64,000 nt of DNA from Alteripontixanthobacter sp. Its GTDB lineage: Bacteria > Pseudomonadota > Alphaproteobacteria > Sphingomonadales > Sphingomonadaceae. This document shows, one piece after another, positions 42,483 to 51,373 of the stretch (its first letter is position 1; each line of letters starts with the position of its first letter). Below the pieces are notes generated by a model. That model did no database searches. It saw only the letters and a list, made by a program, of their open reading frames with translations, and was not told where the DNA came from. The position numbers and the translations under genes were made by a program. The stretch covers positions 2,594,968-2,658,967 of the forward strand of contig JBDVPM010000008.1 of assembly GCA_039968605.1 (NCBI GenBank), read 5' to 3'.

Positions 42483-43271
42483 ATGGATTTCCTTTTGAAT
42501 AATCAACGCAATAATAACCGTCGCCGTGGACGCCAGGGCAATCGTGGAAGCCAGGGCGGCCAGAATTCGGCCAATCGGATCGATAGCCGTTCGCGCGGCA
42601 ATGCTCCGCAGCTGCTCGACAAGTACAAGAAGCTGGCGCAGGACGCGCACCACAATGGCGACCGGGTACAGCAGGAATATTACCTGCAATTCGCCGACCA
42701 TTACTTCCGTGTGATCGCCGACAACAAGGCTCGCCAGGAAGAGGCACGCTCGAAGCGTCAGGATGGGCGGGGCTCCGACGATTCGGACGATGATGCGGAT
42801 GGCGACGACAATCGCCGGGGCAATCGCCGCACGCGCGGCCCCCGCAATGATCAGCGCGGCGACAACCGCGACGACCAGCGTAATAACGGTCGCGGCAACA
42901 ATCGCGGCGATGACGGTGATGACCGGGACGACCGCGATGACGACTATGGCGACGATCAGCCGGAAGAAGAGCGCAAGCCGCGCCGCCGCAAGGCTCGTCA
43001 GGACGACCAGCGCGATGGCGAAGATACTCGCGGATCGCGCGATGAGGGCGATGGTGACGAACCGCGCGCCCCGCGTCCTCGCCGCACCCGCAAACCCGCC
43101 AATGGCGCGGACAGTTCGGATGGCAGCGCAGAGATCGATGCCGCAGTGCTACCGCCATCCTTCAGCGATGGTGACGGGGCGGAGGCGAAGCCCAAGCGCA
43201 CCGTGCGCCGCCGCAAGCCCAAAGCCGATGATGGCGATAGCGACGGGGCTGCGCGCGAAGCCGTCGGCTGA
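42483..43271 (+). CDS. DUF4167-domain protein (RNA-binding-like, low complexity)
   Basis: A 262-aa protein. Its N-terminal domain (NNQRNNNRRRGRQGN through LDKYKKLAQDAHHNGDRVQQEYYLQFADHYFRVI) is the alphaproteobacterial DUF4167 signature. The rest is highly charged Arg/Asp/Gly-rich sequence with many RDD/RGD-like repeats, expected to be disordered and able to bind nucleic acid. The true start may be TTG 42495, which brings the protein to the usual N-terminus and puts GAGGA at a better distance than the ATG at 42483. Function unknown. Confidence 0.88.
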   Translation: MDFLLNNQRNNNRRRGRQGNRGSQGGQNSANRIDSRSRGNAPQLLDKYKKLAQDAHHNGDRVQQEYYLQFADHYFRVIADNKARQEEARSKRQDGRGSDDSDDDADGDDNRRGNRRTRGPRNDQRGDNRDDQRNNGRGNNRGDDGDDRDDRDDDYGDDQPEEERKPRRRKARQDDQRDGEDTRGSRDEGDGDEPRAPRPRRTRKPANGADSSDGSAEIDAAVLPPSFSDGDGAEAKPKRTVRRRKPKADDGDSDGAAREAVG

Positions 43272-43313
43272 CGTGCTGCGCCGGTACGGTCTGCTCAGCT
43301 CGGCAAGCCCTTC

Positions 43314-44879
43314 ATGACCTCTGCGACCGAATTGCTCGCCAGATATCCGCGGCTCGCTGCGCTGGCGCTCGGCGTGGTTGCGGCCACCGGCTTCCCGCCG
43401 CTCAATCTGTGGCCGCTGACACTCCTGTCGCTGGCGGCGACCATCCCGCTGATCCGCTCCGCCGATAGCTGGCGCGGCGTGTTCCTGCACGGCTGGCTTT
43501 TCGGTGTAGGCCATTTTACCTTGGCGAATAACTGGATCGCGACTGCGTTTACCTACCAGGCCGAGATGCCTTCCTTCCTCGGCTGGATTGCCGTGCCGCT
43601 GCTGGCTCTGTATCTTGCCATCTATCCCGCGCTGGCTTTTCTGGCAGCCTGGCTCGTCGCAAGGCGCGGCCCTCCGCTCGCCATGATCGCGGCGTTTGGT
43701 GCCAGCTGGATCGTCTCCGAGTGGCTGCGCAGCTGGGTGTTTACCGGCTATGCTTGGGATCCGCTGGGTCTGGCGCTGCTTGGCCCGTGGGACAGACCAG
43801 GGTTGGCGGCAGTGCTGCCATGGATCGGGACTTATGCGCTGTCCGGACTGCTCGTATTGCTGGCGGGTACCTTGTGGCTGTTGGTGCAGGAACAGCGCTG
43901 GCTGCCGCTCGGGATTGTTTCGGCATTGCTGGCTGCCGGGATGTATCTTCCAGCTGGCGAGGCGCAGCAGGGAAGCGTTCGCTTCACTTTGGTCCAGCCC
44001 GATCTTCGCCAGCCCGAACTGGACGATGCCAGCAAGTTCGAGGAACAATTCGCCCGGATCACCGACCTCACCGCGCGGCGCAATGTGGATGGCGAGCGAC
44101 TGGTGCTGTGGCCCGAATCGGGCGTGCCCGATTATCTCGAGGATGGATATCCGCAGCGTTACTACGACCGCATGACGGCGGGCGGCGACCCCGAATTTGC
44201 CCGCGCGCGGATCGCCCAGGTGATCGGGCCGCAGGCAATGCTGCTGACCGGGGCCGTCAATCTCGATATCGAGAACGGCCGTGCGGTGAGCGCGCGCAAT
44301 TCGGTGCTGGCAATCGATGGTAACGGCGCGATCACGCAAAGCTACGCCAAGGCGCATCTGGTGCCCTATGGCGAATATCTGGCGCTACGCTGGCTGCTCG
44401 AACCGCTTGGTGCAACGAGGCTGGTAGCAGGAACGATCGATTTCGAACCCGGCCCCGGCCCCCGCTCGCTGACGCTGGGCCGATATGGCATGGCGGGAAT
44501 CCAGATCTGTTACGAGATCGTGTTTTCCGGGCAGGTCGTCGACCGGGCGAATCGCCCCGACTATATTTTCAACCCTTCCAACGATGGCTGGTTCGGCCGG
44601 TTCGGCCCGCCGCAGCATCTGGCCCAGGCACGGATGCGCGCGATCGAGGAGGGGCTGCCCGTATTGCGCTCCACCACTACCGGGATCAGCGCGGTTATCG
44701 ATGCGCGCGGCGTGGTGCGCCAGCATATCGGGATGCACCGGGCCGATTATATCGACGGGACCATCCCGCCTGCCCGTGCGCCGACGCTGTTCGCGCGGGC
44801 CGGAAACTTGCTGCCGCTGGGTTGGGCATTGCTGCTGCTGGTGCTGTCGCTGGTTGCCAGCCGCCGCAAGCATGGCTAA
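43314..44879 (+). CDS. lnt: Apolipoprotein N-acyltransferase
   Basis: A 521-aa inner-membrane enzyme that adds the third acyl chain to lipoproteins. Six to seven helices are followed by a periplasmic nitrilase-fold domain with the catalytic triad: Glu in WPESGVPDYLE, Lys in KAHLVPYGEYL and Cys in IQICYEIVF. A final helix closes the protein. The many lipoproteins of the window are substrates in principle. It precedes metK by 61 bases. Confidence 0.97.
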   Translation: MTSATELLARYPRLAALALGVVAATGFPPLNLWPLTLLSLAATIPLIRSADSWRGVFLHGWLFGVGHFTLANNWIATAFTYQAEMPSFLGWIAVPLLALYLAIYPALAFLAAWLVARRGPPLAMIAAFGASWIVSEWLRSWVFTGYAWDPLGLALLGPWDRPGLAAVLPWIGTYALSGLLVLLAGTLWLLVQEQRWLPLGIVSALLAAGMYLPAGEAQQGSVRFTLVQPDLRQPELDDASKFEEQFARITDLTARRNVDGERLVLWPESGVPDYLEDGYPQRYYDRMTAGGDPEFARARIAQVIGPQAMLLTGAVNLDIENGRAVSARNSVLAIDGNGAITQSYAKAHLVPYGEYLALRWLLEPLGATRLVAGTIDFEPGPGPRSLTLGRYGMAGIQICYEIVFSGQVVDRANRPDYIFNPSNDGWFGRFGPPQHLAQARMRAIEEGLPVLRSTTTGISAVIDARGVVRQHIGMHRADYIDGTIPPARAPTLFARAGNLLPLGWALLLLVLSLVASRRKHG

Positions 44880-44894
44880 CACGCGCGGCAACAC

Positions 44895-44910
44895 ATAAAG
44901 TTTTCTTTAT
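44895..44910. promoter_or_regulatory. Inverted repeat ATAAAG-N4-CTTTAT upstream of metK
   Basis: A perfect 6-bp inverted repeat, AT-rich against a GC-rich background, 31-46 bases before the metK start. Palindromes with this ATAAAG/CTTTAT shape have been proposed as operators for SAM/SAH-related ArsR-type regulators (SahR/SamR) in proteobacteria. I am relying on memory for that link. It does not look like a SAM riboswitch because the leader is too short. Confidence 0.55.
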
Positions 44911-44940
44911 ATCGGCATTTCCACACAGAGCAGAGGCCCC

Positions 44941-46158
44941 ATGCGCAGCGACTATCTCTTCACTTCCGAAAGTGTTTCCGAAGGTCATCCGGACAAGGTT
45001 TCGGACCAGATTTCCGACGCCATCGTCGATTTCATGCTCCGCCATGACAGCGAGGCGCGGGTCGCCTGCGAAACGCTGACCACGACGCAGCGCGTGGTGC
45101 TGGCTGGCGAGATTCGCGCGCGCGGTGTTTATGAAAACGGTGCCTGGGTTTCGGGTAAGCAGGACGAGATCGAGGCGTTGGTGCGCCAGACGGTCAAGGA
45201 GATCGGCTATGCCCAGGACGGGTTTCACTACGAGACCCTGACGTTCGAAAATCACCTTCACGGCCAGTCCAGCGAAATTGCGCAGGGCGTGGATGCGGGC
45301 GAGGATGGTTCGAACAAGGACGAAGGTGCCGGTGACCAGGGCATCATGTTCGGCTTCGCCTGCGACGAGACGCCCGACCTGATGCCGGCCGCGCTCGATT
45401 ACAGCCACAAGATCCTCCAGCGCATGGCAGCCGACCGCAAGAGCGGTGCCGCTCCGTTCCTGGAACCCGATTCAAAGAGCCAGGTCACGCTGCATTTCCG
45501 CGACGGCAAACCGGTTTTCTGCCCCGCCGTGGTGGTCAGCACCCAGCACGCCAAGGGTTATCACGAAGGCGACAAGGAAGCCGAGCTCAAGGCCTATGTG
45601 AAGGGCGTGGTTGGCGATATCCTCCCGGACGGGCTGCTGAACGGCGAGACCAATTGGCACATCAACCCCACCGGCGCGTTCGAAATCGGCGGACCGGATG
45701 GCGACGCAGGACTGACCGGGCGCAAGATCATCGTCGATACCTATGGCGGTGCGGCTCCGCATGGCGGGGGCGCGTTCTCGGGCAAGGATCCGACCAAGGT
45801 CGACCGCAGCGCAGCCTATATCACCCGCTACCTCGCCAAGAATATCGTGGCCGCCGACCTTGCCAAACGCTGCACCATCCAGCTGGCCTATGCCATTGGC
45901 GTGAGCGAGCCGCTGTCGCTCTACGTCGATACGCACGGCACCGGCTCGCATGACGATGCGGCGATGGAAAAGGCGATCAAGAGCATTGCCAAGCTGGGCG
46001 GCCTGACCCCGCGCGGGATCCGCACCCATCTGGGGCTCAATAAGCCGATCTACCGCAAGAGCGCCGCCTACGGCCATTTCGGTCGCAAGGCGGAAGGCGA
46101 CCACTTCCCATGGGAACGCACCGATCTGGTGGACGATCTGAAAACCGCCTTGGGCTGA
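44941..46158 (+). CDS. metK: S-adenosylmethionine synthetase
   Basis: A 405-aa enzyme making SAM from methionine and ATP. Signature peptides are [17 protein letters not shown] at the N-terminus, [10 protein letters not shown] with the metal-loop Asp, and [19 protein letters not shown]. The length matches the family. The start codon follows AGCAGAGGCCCC. A palindromic element lies in its promoter and a strong terminator follows. Confidence 0.98.
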   Translation: MRSDYLFTSESVSEGHPDKVSDQISDAIVDFMLRHDSEARVACETLTTTQRVVLAGEIRARGVYENGAWVSGKQDEIEALVRQTVKEIGYAQDGFHYETLTFENHLHGQSSEIAQGVDAGEDGSNKDEGAGDQGIMFGFACDETPDLMPAALDYSHKILQRMAADRKSGAAPFLEPDSKSQVTLHFRDGKPVFCPAVVVSTQHAKGYHEGDKEAELKAYVKGVVGDILPDGLLNGETNWHINPTGAFEIGGPDGDAGLTGRKIIVDTYGGAAPHGGGAFSGKDPTKVDRSAAYITRYLAKNIVAADLAKRCTIQLAYAIGVSEPLSLYVDTHGTGSHDDAAMEKAIKSIAKLGGLTPRGIRTHLGLNKPIYRKSAAYGHFGRKAEGDHFPWERTDLVDDLKTALG

Positions 46159-46175
46159 AGTTCACGCGAACGACA

Positions 46176-46210
46176 AAAAGGGGCCGCGCGGCGAGCGCGG
46201 CCCCCTTTTT
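46176..46210 (+). terminator. Rho-independent terminator after metK
   Basis: A 10-bp stem (GGGGCCGCGC and its complement) with a 5-base loop, flanked by A5 on the left and T5 on the right, starting 18 bases after the metK stop. It can also serve the convergent membrane-protein gene on the other strand. Confidence 0.92.
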
Positions 46211-46226
46211 AATGAGCGCGGCGGGT

Positions 46227-46610
46227 TTAGCCAGCCCGGCTGTAGCGCGCATTCTCGTGGATCCAGTCACCGACTTTGCGCCCGAACCGCGCGATGGCGT
46301 GCATATTGAAGAAATGCATGCCGCCCAGCACGAGCACGGCGAGCCCGACCTTGGATGCCACGAAGCGGATCGCATCGGGCACGGTATCCGGCACGGCCCC
46401 GAAACGCAGAGCCATCAGGATGAAGCCGATATTGACGAGGTAGAACCCCACCACCAGCAGATGATTGGTGGAGCGAGCGAGGGCTGCGTCATGTCCGAAG
46501 CAATCGATCAGGAAAATCTCGCCATTCTTGGACAGGGTGCGCGCGACCCACACGGTCATTCCGATCGCGGCGATCAGGTACAGGGCATAGGACAGTTCGA
46601 TAAGCATCAT
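46227..46610 (-). CDS. Membrane protein under GbsR-type control, function unknown
   Basis: A 127-aa inner-membrane protein with three to four helices (LSYALYLIAAIGMTVWVA, HLLVVGFYLVNIGFILMAL, VGLAVLVLGGMHFFNMHAI). The last helix contains HFFNMH, which could bind a metal or haem. AGGAGAAT precedes the ATG, and an operator-like repeat (46622-46641) identical in form to one at the regulator gene lies directly upstream. No family recognised. Confidence 0.75.
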   Translation of the reverse strand: MMLIELSYALYLIAAIGMTVWVARTLSKNGEIFLIDCFGHDAALARSTNHLLVVGFYLVNIGFILMALRFGAVPDTVPDAIRFVASKVGLAVLVLGGMHFFNMHAIARFGRKVGDWIHENARYSRAG

Positions 46611-46621
46611 ATTCTCCTGTT

Positions 46622-46641
46622 ATTTCGGTAATTACAGAAAT
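46622..46641. promoter_or_regulatory. Operator-like repeat ATTTCGG-N6-CAGAAAT
   Basis: An inverted repeat with one mismatch, immediately upstream of the ribosome site of the membrane-protein gene. It has the same arm sequence and same 6-base spacer as 47288-47307, so both are probably bound by the GbsR-type regulator. Confidence 0.7.
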
Positions 46642-46726
46642 CTGTTCATGTGAGTTTGCGGTTGGGTGTTTGGTGCGGTGTCTCCTTGGTGGTTACTATG
46701 GGGGGTGTCCTGCGCGCCAGAGCGCG

Positions 46727-47275
46727 TCAGGGTGTCTCGGGCTTCTTGCCCGGCAGGAAGCGGGCGACTTTTGAACCCAGCTTCATCAGCGTGACCAGCG
46801 TCGGCTTGGGCAGGCGGCGGACATCGTCGTACCAATGGCCAAGCGTGCCCATGAATTCATGCATCCGCCCGATGCGCTCGCGAATATGGGCGGGCACATC
46901 ATCGCGGCCTTCCAGCTGTGCAGATAGCGCGTTGAGATGCGCGATGGTCGGATCGATCTCACGCTTCTTGCGCTCGACAGTGATCGCCATCAGCATGGTC
47001 CACAGATCGGTCTCGGCCACGAAATGGTCGCGCCGGTCGCCGCTCACATGGGTACGCCGCACGATCTGATAGGACTGCAGTTCCTTCAGCGCGGTCGACA
47101 CGTTCGAACGGGCAAGGCCCAGAGTGTCGCAGATCTCCTCGGCATGAAGCGGGCGGTCGGACAGATAGAGCAGCGCATGAACCTGGCTGACCGAGCGGTT
47201 CACCCCCCAATGCGAACCCATTTCCCCCCAATGGAGGATAAAGGCTTCGGCCTCGGGAATATCGGTAACCGCCAT
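46727..47275 (-). CDS. GbsR/MarR-family transcriptional regulator
   Basis: A 182-aa winged-helix regulator. The DNA-binding part reads RSVSQVHALLYLSDRPLHAEEICDTLGLARSNVSTALKELQSYQIV, typical of the GbsR branch of MarR. A C-terminal helical region for dimerisation follows. It lies upstream of the small membrane-protein gene on the same strand, and both promoters carry the same inverted repeat, implying autoregulation plus control of the neighbour. Inducer unknown. Confidence 0.88.
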   Translation of the reverse strand: MAVTDIPEAEAFILHWGEMGSHWGVNRSVSQVHALLYLSDRPLHAEEICDTLGLARSNVSTALKELQSYQIVRRTHVSGDRRDHFVAETDLWTMLMAITVERKKREIDPTIAHLNALSAQLEGRDDVPAHIRERIGRMHEFMGTLGHWYDDVRRLPKPTLVTLMKLGSKVARFLPGKKPETP

Positions 47276-47287
47276 GACTCACCTCTC

Positions 47288-47307
47288 ATTTCTGTAACTT
47301 CAGAAAT
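47288..47307. promoter_or_regulatory. Operator-like repeat ATTTCTG-N6-CAGAAAT
   Basis: A perfect 7-bp inverted repeat, 13 bases upstream of the GbsR-type regulator start. It matches the element at 46622-46641. Confidence 0.75.
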
Positions 47308-47358
47308 ACAGGAAACCGCCGCTCGAGCAATGCAATTTTTCGCAACGCTTACTGCATT

Positions 47359-48501
47359 TCAGGAAATACCGTGCTGGCCCTTGCTCGGCGACGGGGCGCC
47401 CAGCGCTAGTTCCGCTTCGGAAAAACGAAACGGGCTGCGCAGTCCCGGCACGCCATCCGGCGCTATCCGCATGCCCCTCGCAGCGATCTGTGGATCGGCG
47501 AGGACCTGATCGAGATCGTTGATGGGTCCGGCCGGAACGCCAACCTTGGCGCATTCTGCCAGCAGGCAGGCTTGCTCCCAGCCCCTCGTTTCCTCGGAAA
47601 TGATTGCGTCGATCGTGTCTCTGTCGGCAATCCGGTCTGCGTTGGTCGCAAATCGCTCGTCTTCCAGCAAATCGCTGCGTCCAAGCAGAGCGAGCAGCTT
47701 GCGGAACAGCGCATCGTTGGCCGGCGCGAGGACCACCGGACCGTTCTGTGTTGGAAACACACCATACGCGCTGACCTGGGCATGCGCATTGCCCATGCGG
47801 GGCGGATTGTTGCCGGTGACCAGGTAGGACATGGCCTGGTTGGCCAGCATGGCGACCGAGCAATCCAGCAGGCTCATATCGATCCATTGGCCGGTTCCGG
47901 TGCGGTAACGCATCAGAAGCGCGGCCTGGATCGCATTGGCGGCGTATAGCCCGCAGCTCAGGTCGCTGATCGACAGGCCGTGTTTCATCGGTTCGCCCTC
48001 TGGCTCGCCGGTCAGGCTCATCATTCCGCTCATCGCCTGGATCACGAAATCATAGCCCGGCTCGTCGCGGCGCGGGCCGGTCTGACCGAAACCGGTAACG
48101 GAGCAGGTGATCAGGGCCGGGTTGGCGGCGCTCAGGCTTTCGTGGTCGAGCCCGAATTTCGCCAGCGCGCCGGGCTTGAAATTCTCGATCACCACATCGG
48201 CCTCGGCAGCGAGCGCCTTGACCCGCGCTAATTGCTCCGTCTCGCGAAAATCCGCGACAATTCCGCGTTTTCCGCGATTGCAGGCATGGTAGTAGGCGGA
48301 TGTCTTCTCGCCGCCATGCTCGACCCAGGGCGGCCCCCAGGCGCGCGTATTGTCGCCCTCGGGACTTTCCACCTTGATCACATCGGCGCCCAGATCGGCG
48401 AGCATCTGTCCCGCCCACGGCCCCGCCAGCACCCGCGCCAGCTCGAGCACCTTCAGCCCGGCCAGCGGACTGTTCGGACTGCGGGGTTGGTCGAGCCACA
48501 T
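47359..48501 (-). CDS. CaiB/BaiF family III CoA-transferase
   Basis: A 380-aa enzyme transferring CoA between acyl groups. The N-terminal LAGLKVLELARVLAGPWAGQMLADLGADVIKVE block, the GYDFVIQAMSGMMSLTG motif with the catalytic Asp and the GTGQWIDMSLLD segment are diagnostic. The acyl substrate cannot be inferred. It follows scoB closely (six bases), so three CoA-transferase genes share one transcript. The last codons lie in front of the GbsR-type promoter. Confidence 0.92.
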   Translation of the reverse strand: MWLDQPRSPNSPLAGLKVLELARVLAGPWAGQMLADLGADVIKVESPEGDNTRAWGPPWVEHGGEKTSAYYHACNRGKRGIVADFRETEQLARVKALAAEADVVIENFKPGALAKFGLDHESLSAANPALITCSVTGFGQTGPRRDEPGYDFVIQAMSGMMSLTGEPEGEPMKHGLSISDLSCGLYAANAIQAALLMRYRTGTGQWIDMSLLDCSVAMLANQAMSYLVTGNNPPRMGNAHAQVSAYGVFPTQNGPVVLAPANDALFRKLLALLGRSDLLEDERFATNADRIADRDTIDAIISEETRGWEQACLLAECAKVGVPAGPINDLDQVLADPQIAARGMRIAPDGVPGLRSPFRFSEAELALGAPSPSKGQHGIS

Positions 48502-48507
48502 GGCGCT

Positions 48508-49179
48508 TCAGCCGTCCAGCGCGACCTCGTAATGTGCGGACGTGCTCGCGGCGATCTGCTCTTCGCTCACCCCCGGCGCAAGTTCGATCAGCCGGAACGG
48601 GCTGTCATGGTTCGCGCGGTGGAACACGCCCAGATTGGTGATGATCATATCGACCACATTGGTGCCGGTCAGCGGCAGGCTGCATTCGGGGATGAACTTC
48701 GGATCGCCCGCCTTGCTGGTGTGGTCCATCACCACGATGATCTTCTTCACACCTGCGACCAGATCCATCGCGCCGCCCATCCCCTTGATCATCTTGCCGG
48801 GGATCATCCAGTTGGCGATGTCGCCATTTTCGGCCACTTCCATCGCGCCTAGCACGGTCAGGTCGATATGCCCGCCACGGATCATGGAAAAGCTGGTGGC
48901 ACTGTCGAAATAGGCGCTGTGCGGCAATTCGCTGATGGTCTGCTTGCCCGCATTGATCAGATCGGGATCGACCTCGTCATCATAGGGGAACGGGCCGATG
49001 CCGAGCATTCCGTTTTCGCTTTGCAGCGTGACATGCATCCCTTCGGGAATGTGGTTGGCAACCAGAGTGGGGATGCCGATGCCCAGATTGACATAATACC
49101 CGTCCCGCAATTCCTGCGCAGCGCGGGCGGCCATCTGGTCGCGGCTCCAGCCGGTTTTTTCGGCAGTTTCAGTGGCCAT
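48508..49179 (-). CDS. scoB: 3-oxoacid CoA-transferase subunit B
   Basis: A 223-aa family I CoA-transferase beta subunit. The catalytic Glu is in [34 protein letters not shown] and the [19 protein letters not shown] block are typical of succinyl-CoA:3-ketoacid CoA-transferase. It begins three bases after the HAD-like lipoprotein gene that separates it from scoA, its obligate partner. Confidence 0.95.
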   Translation of the reverse strand: MATETAEKTGWSRDQMAARAAQELRDGYYVNLGIGIPTLVANHIPEGMHVTLQSENGMLGIGPFPYDDEVDPDLINAGKQTISELPHSAYFDSATSFSMIRGGHIDLTVLGAMEVAENGDIANWMIPGKMIKGMGGAMDLVAGVKKIIVVMDHTSKAGDPKFIPECSLPLTGTNVVDMIITNLGVFHRANHDSPFRLIELAPGVSEEQIAASTSAHYEVALDG

Positions 49180-49182
49180 GGA

Positions 49183-50235
49183 TCAATCGTCTTTCGAAAT
49201 AAGGGCGGGGGGAATGAGGAACCAGCCTTTGCCGATCAGCGGTTCCAGCGCGGCAGCGGCTTCGGGGTTCTTGAGATAGGCGTAAAGCTCGTCGAAATCG
49301 CGGCGCCGATCGCCGGCGATGGCGATCAGGCAATGCGTCGCGCCGACCGCGCGGCGGCGGACCTGCTTGCGATCGTCGGGATAGCGCATCAGCACGAGTT
49401 CGTCCGCGCCCTCGGGGTCGAGCTCTGCTTCGGCCAGCCGGCTCCGGATGGCTCCGGCGAAAGCGGCAGAATTGCCCGAAATCCAGTGGACCGAAACGTT
49501 CTCTGCGCGCAGTTTCGCAAGCGCCTCCGAAAGCTGAGGATTGGGCGCGAAGCGGGCTGTGGGATCGAGCAGCTCATCACCCGGATCCAGATCGATCAGC
49601 ACGGCGGGCTGCGACACGCTGCAGGCAGCGGTATCGGGTTGCAAAGCCCCCGGCGCAGTTAGCAGCACCGAATCGCGCGGCTTGCGAGAGGCAGGGCGCG
49701 GGGCGTTGGCCAGCGCATAATCCTGCAATGCCCTGTATGGACCCGGCCCGGCAGCCATGATCGCGGAGCCCGCGTTCGGAGCCATTGCAACCGCCCCGAC
49801 GGCCTCGCTCCCGCTCACTTCTACGCGCGTGCCATCGGGCAGCGTCAGCGCGACGGGCGGCATCGCGCCAACCGCCAGCTGCGATCGCGCGGGCCCGGCC
49901 TGCGCGGTTGCAGGCTGCGGGGCCAGTTCATCTGCAGCAGGTTCGGCCACTACTGGCGTCGCTGGCGCGGCAAGCGCCACTGGCTGAGGAGTCGGCGATA
50001 GCGCAGTGGCAGGAGCAAATACGGGCGGAGCAGCACGGGCACTTGCACGGGCCGAATCGAATGGTGGGCGAGGGATGCTGGCATTTTCGGAGCTGTCACT
50101 GCCGCCACCCGCCACCCGGCTGCCGACGACGCCGCCGCCGGCCAGGACGGGGATAGCCGCCACTGCGGCGATACATCCGCTCAGCGAAAGACCAAGTCCG
50201 GCAAGCACTGCCGCTCGTGCCAATTGGCGAATCAT
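49183..50235 (-). CDS. Lipoprotein with C-terminal HAD-like domain
   Basis: A 350-aa predicted lipoprotein. From ATG 50235 (AAGGGGA upstream) it has a signal peptide with lipobox LSGC, a long Ala/Pro-rich linker (about residues 45-165) and a C-terminal domain. That domain has HAD-like motifs: VLIDLDPGDELLD with two Asp, the VHWISGNS motif II, and AGDRRRDFDELY. The basic motif III may be DRKQVRR. It could be a periplasmic phosphatase-like protein. Its place between scoA and scoB is unusual. Confidence 0.7.
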   Translation of the reverse strand: MIRQLARAAVLAGLGLSLSGCIAAVAAIPVLAGGGVVGSRVAGGGSDSSENASIPRPPFDSARASARAAPPVFAPATALSPTPQPVALAAPATPVVAEPAADELAPQPATAQAGPARSQLAVGAMPPVALTLPDGTRVEVSGSEAVGAVAMAPNAGSAIMAAGPGPYRALQDYALANAPRPASRKPRDSVLLTAPGALQPDTAACSVSQPAVLIDLDPGDELLDPTARFAPNPQLSEALAKLRAENVSVHWISGNSAAFAGAIRSRLAEAELDPEGADELVLMRYPDDRKQVRRRAVGATHCLIAIAGDRRRDFDELYAYLKNPEAAAALEPLIGKGWFLIPPALISKDD

Positions 50236-50288
50236 GTCCGTCCCCTTGCTCATGCTGCGGCACTCAAGTCGCCGCATCCGCATCCATC

Positions 50289-51008
50289 CTAGGCCGTTTC
50301 GCGGTCCCGCGTGGTGCGAAACTCGATTTGCTTATAATACGGTGCGCCTACGATCATCCGCTGCACGAACACGCCGGGCAGATGGATGCAATCGGGATCG
50401 AGCGATCCGGCAGGGACCACCTCCTCCACCTCGGCCACACAGGCGCGGCCGCACGTAGCTGCAGGCTGGTTGAAATTACGCGCCGTCTTGCGGAAGACCA
50501 GATTGCCGGTTTCATCCGCTTTCCATGCCTTTACGATCGCGAGATCGGCGAAAATTCCGTGTTCGAGGATATAGTCCTCCTCTCCGCCTGGAGTGGTGAA
50601 GGTCTTGACCTCCTTGCCCTCCGCCACCTGAGTGCCGACGCCAGTCTTGGTGTAGAAGCCGGGAATGCCTGCGCCGCCCGCGCGCATGCGTTCGGCCAGC
50701 GTTCCCTGCGGGCAGAATTCCACTTCCAGCTCGCCAGCCAGGAATTGGCGTTCGAATTCCTTGTTCTCCCCGACATAGCTGGAGATCATCTTTTTCACCT
50801 GCCGGGTGCGTAGCAATTTGCCGATGCCTTGATTGTCGACCCCGGCATTGTTGCTGGCGAAAGTGAGCCCCTGTACGCCGCTGTCGCGAATGGCATCCAG
50901 CAGCCGTTCGGGAATGCCGCACAGGCCGAAACCCCCGGCTGCGATAATCATGTTGTCCGTCAGCAAGCCATCCAGTGCGGCGGCGGCATCGGGGTAGAGC
51001 TTGTCCAT
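50289..51008 (-). CDS. scoA: 3-oxoacid CoA-transferase subunit A
   Basis: A 239-aa family I CoA-transferase alpha subunit. The CoA-binding IAAGGFGLCGIPERLLDAI block, the SNNAGVDNQGIG motif and the GVGTQVAEGKEV segment are diagnostic. GGAGG precedes ATG 51008. Together with scoB it should interconvert acetoacetate and acetoacetyl-CoA. Confidence 0.95.
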   Translation of the reverse strand: MDKLYPDAAAALDGLLTDNMIIAAGGFGLCGIPERLLDAIRDSGVQGLTFASNNAGVDNQGIGKLLRTRQVKKMISSYVGENKEFERQFLAGELEVEFCPQGTLAERMRAGGAGIPGFYTKTGVGTQVAEGKEVKTFTTPGGEEDYILEHGIFADLAIVKAWKADETGNLVFRKTARNFNQPAATCGRACVAEVEEVVPAGSLDPDCIHLPGVFVQRMIVGAPYYKQIEFRTTRDRETA

Positions 51009-51373
51009 AAATCCTCCGGTGGTCGGGCGGGTTTCTAGGCGGAAGGACGGAGCCTGTCACCCCGCAAGCGCGGCTCGCCAAAAGCAGGTTTGTTGCGCTT
51101 CATGCAACAAACCATGACTATTTCGCACTTGCACAAAATGCCGCAGCGCAGCATATGTCTCCCTGCCTTTACAGGCATCCTCTCCCAAGACTTTTTCGGC
51201 CCGGTTGGTTCTTCCAGCCGGGCCTTTTTTCTTGGGAGCCGCTGACCGCGAAGGAAGCGATCCTCCTAAAATCTGATAATCGATCGGCACCGATCTGCGC
51301 GGCGGCCGTTTGACTCCTTGCAACTCCTTCCTAGTTGGAGGCGGCAATATGAGAAATACCAGACAGGAGTGAG
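51009..51373. other. Intergenic region between scoA and the Cdc48-like gene
   Basis: There are 365 bases. They include the scoA promoter region, a candidate short transcript with terminator (listed separately) and the Cdc48-like gene leader. No protein gene is convincing. Confidence 0.5.
51163..51230 (+). ncRNA. Candidate small RNA with terminator
   Basis: A possible promoter (TTGCAC, 17 bases, CATATG at 51129-51157) is followed by a short sequence containing CCTCTCCC and a hairpin GGCCCGG/CCGGGCC with a T6 tail (51198-51230). Flanking CTCCCAAG and CTTGGGAG extend the fold. The terminator is well supported; the promoter and the RNA itself are inference. Confidence 0.4.

Noticed and set aside
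44880-44940. SAM riboswitch upstream of metK
   Set aside because: The whole gap is 61 bases and lacks the conserved core of SAM-I, SAM-II or SAM/SAH riboswitches that I know. A palindromic operator explains the sequence better.
47356-47367. Palindrome ATTTC-AG-GAAAT near the end of the CaiB-type gene
   Set aside because: The arms resemble the GbsR operators, but the spacer is 2 rather than 6 bases and it overlaps a coding end, so it is not counted as a third site.
51057-51347. A 96-codon minus-strand frame upstream of scoA
   Set aside because: It runs through the terminator hairpin and the candidate RNA and reads as basic low-quality sequence, so it is not a likely gene.
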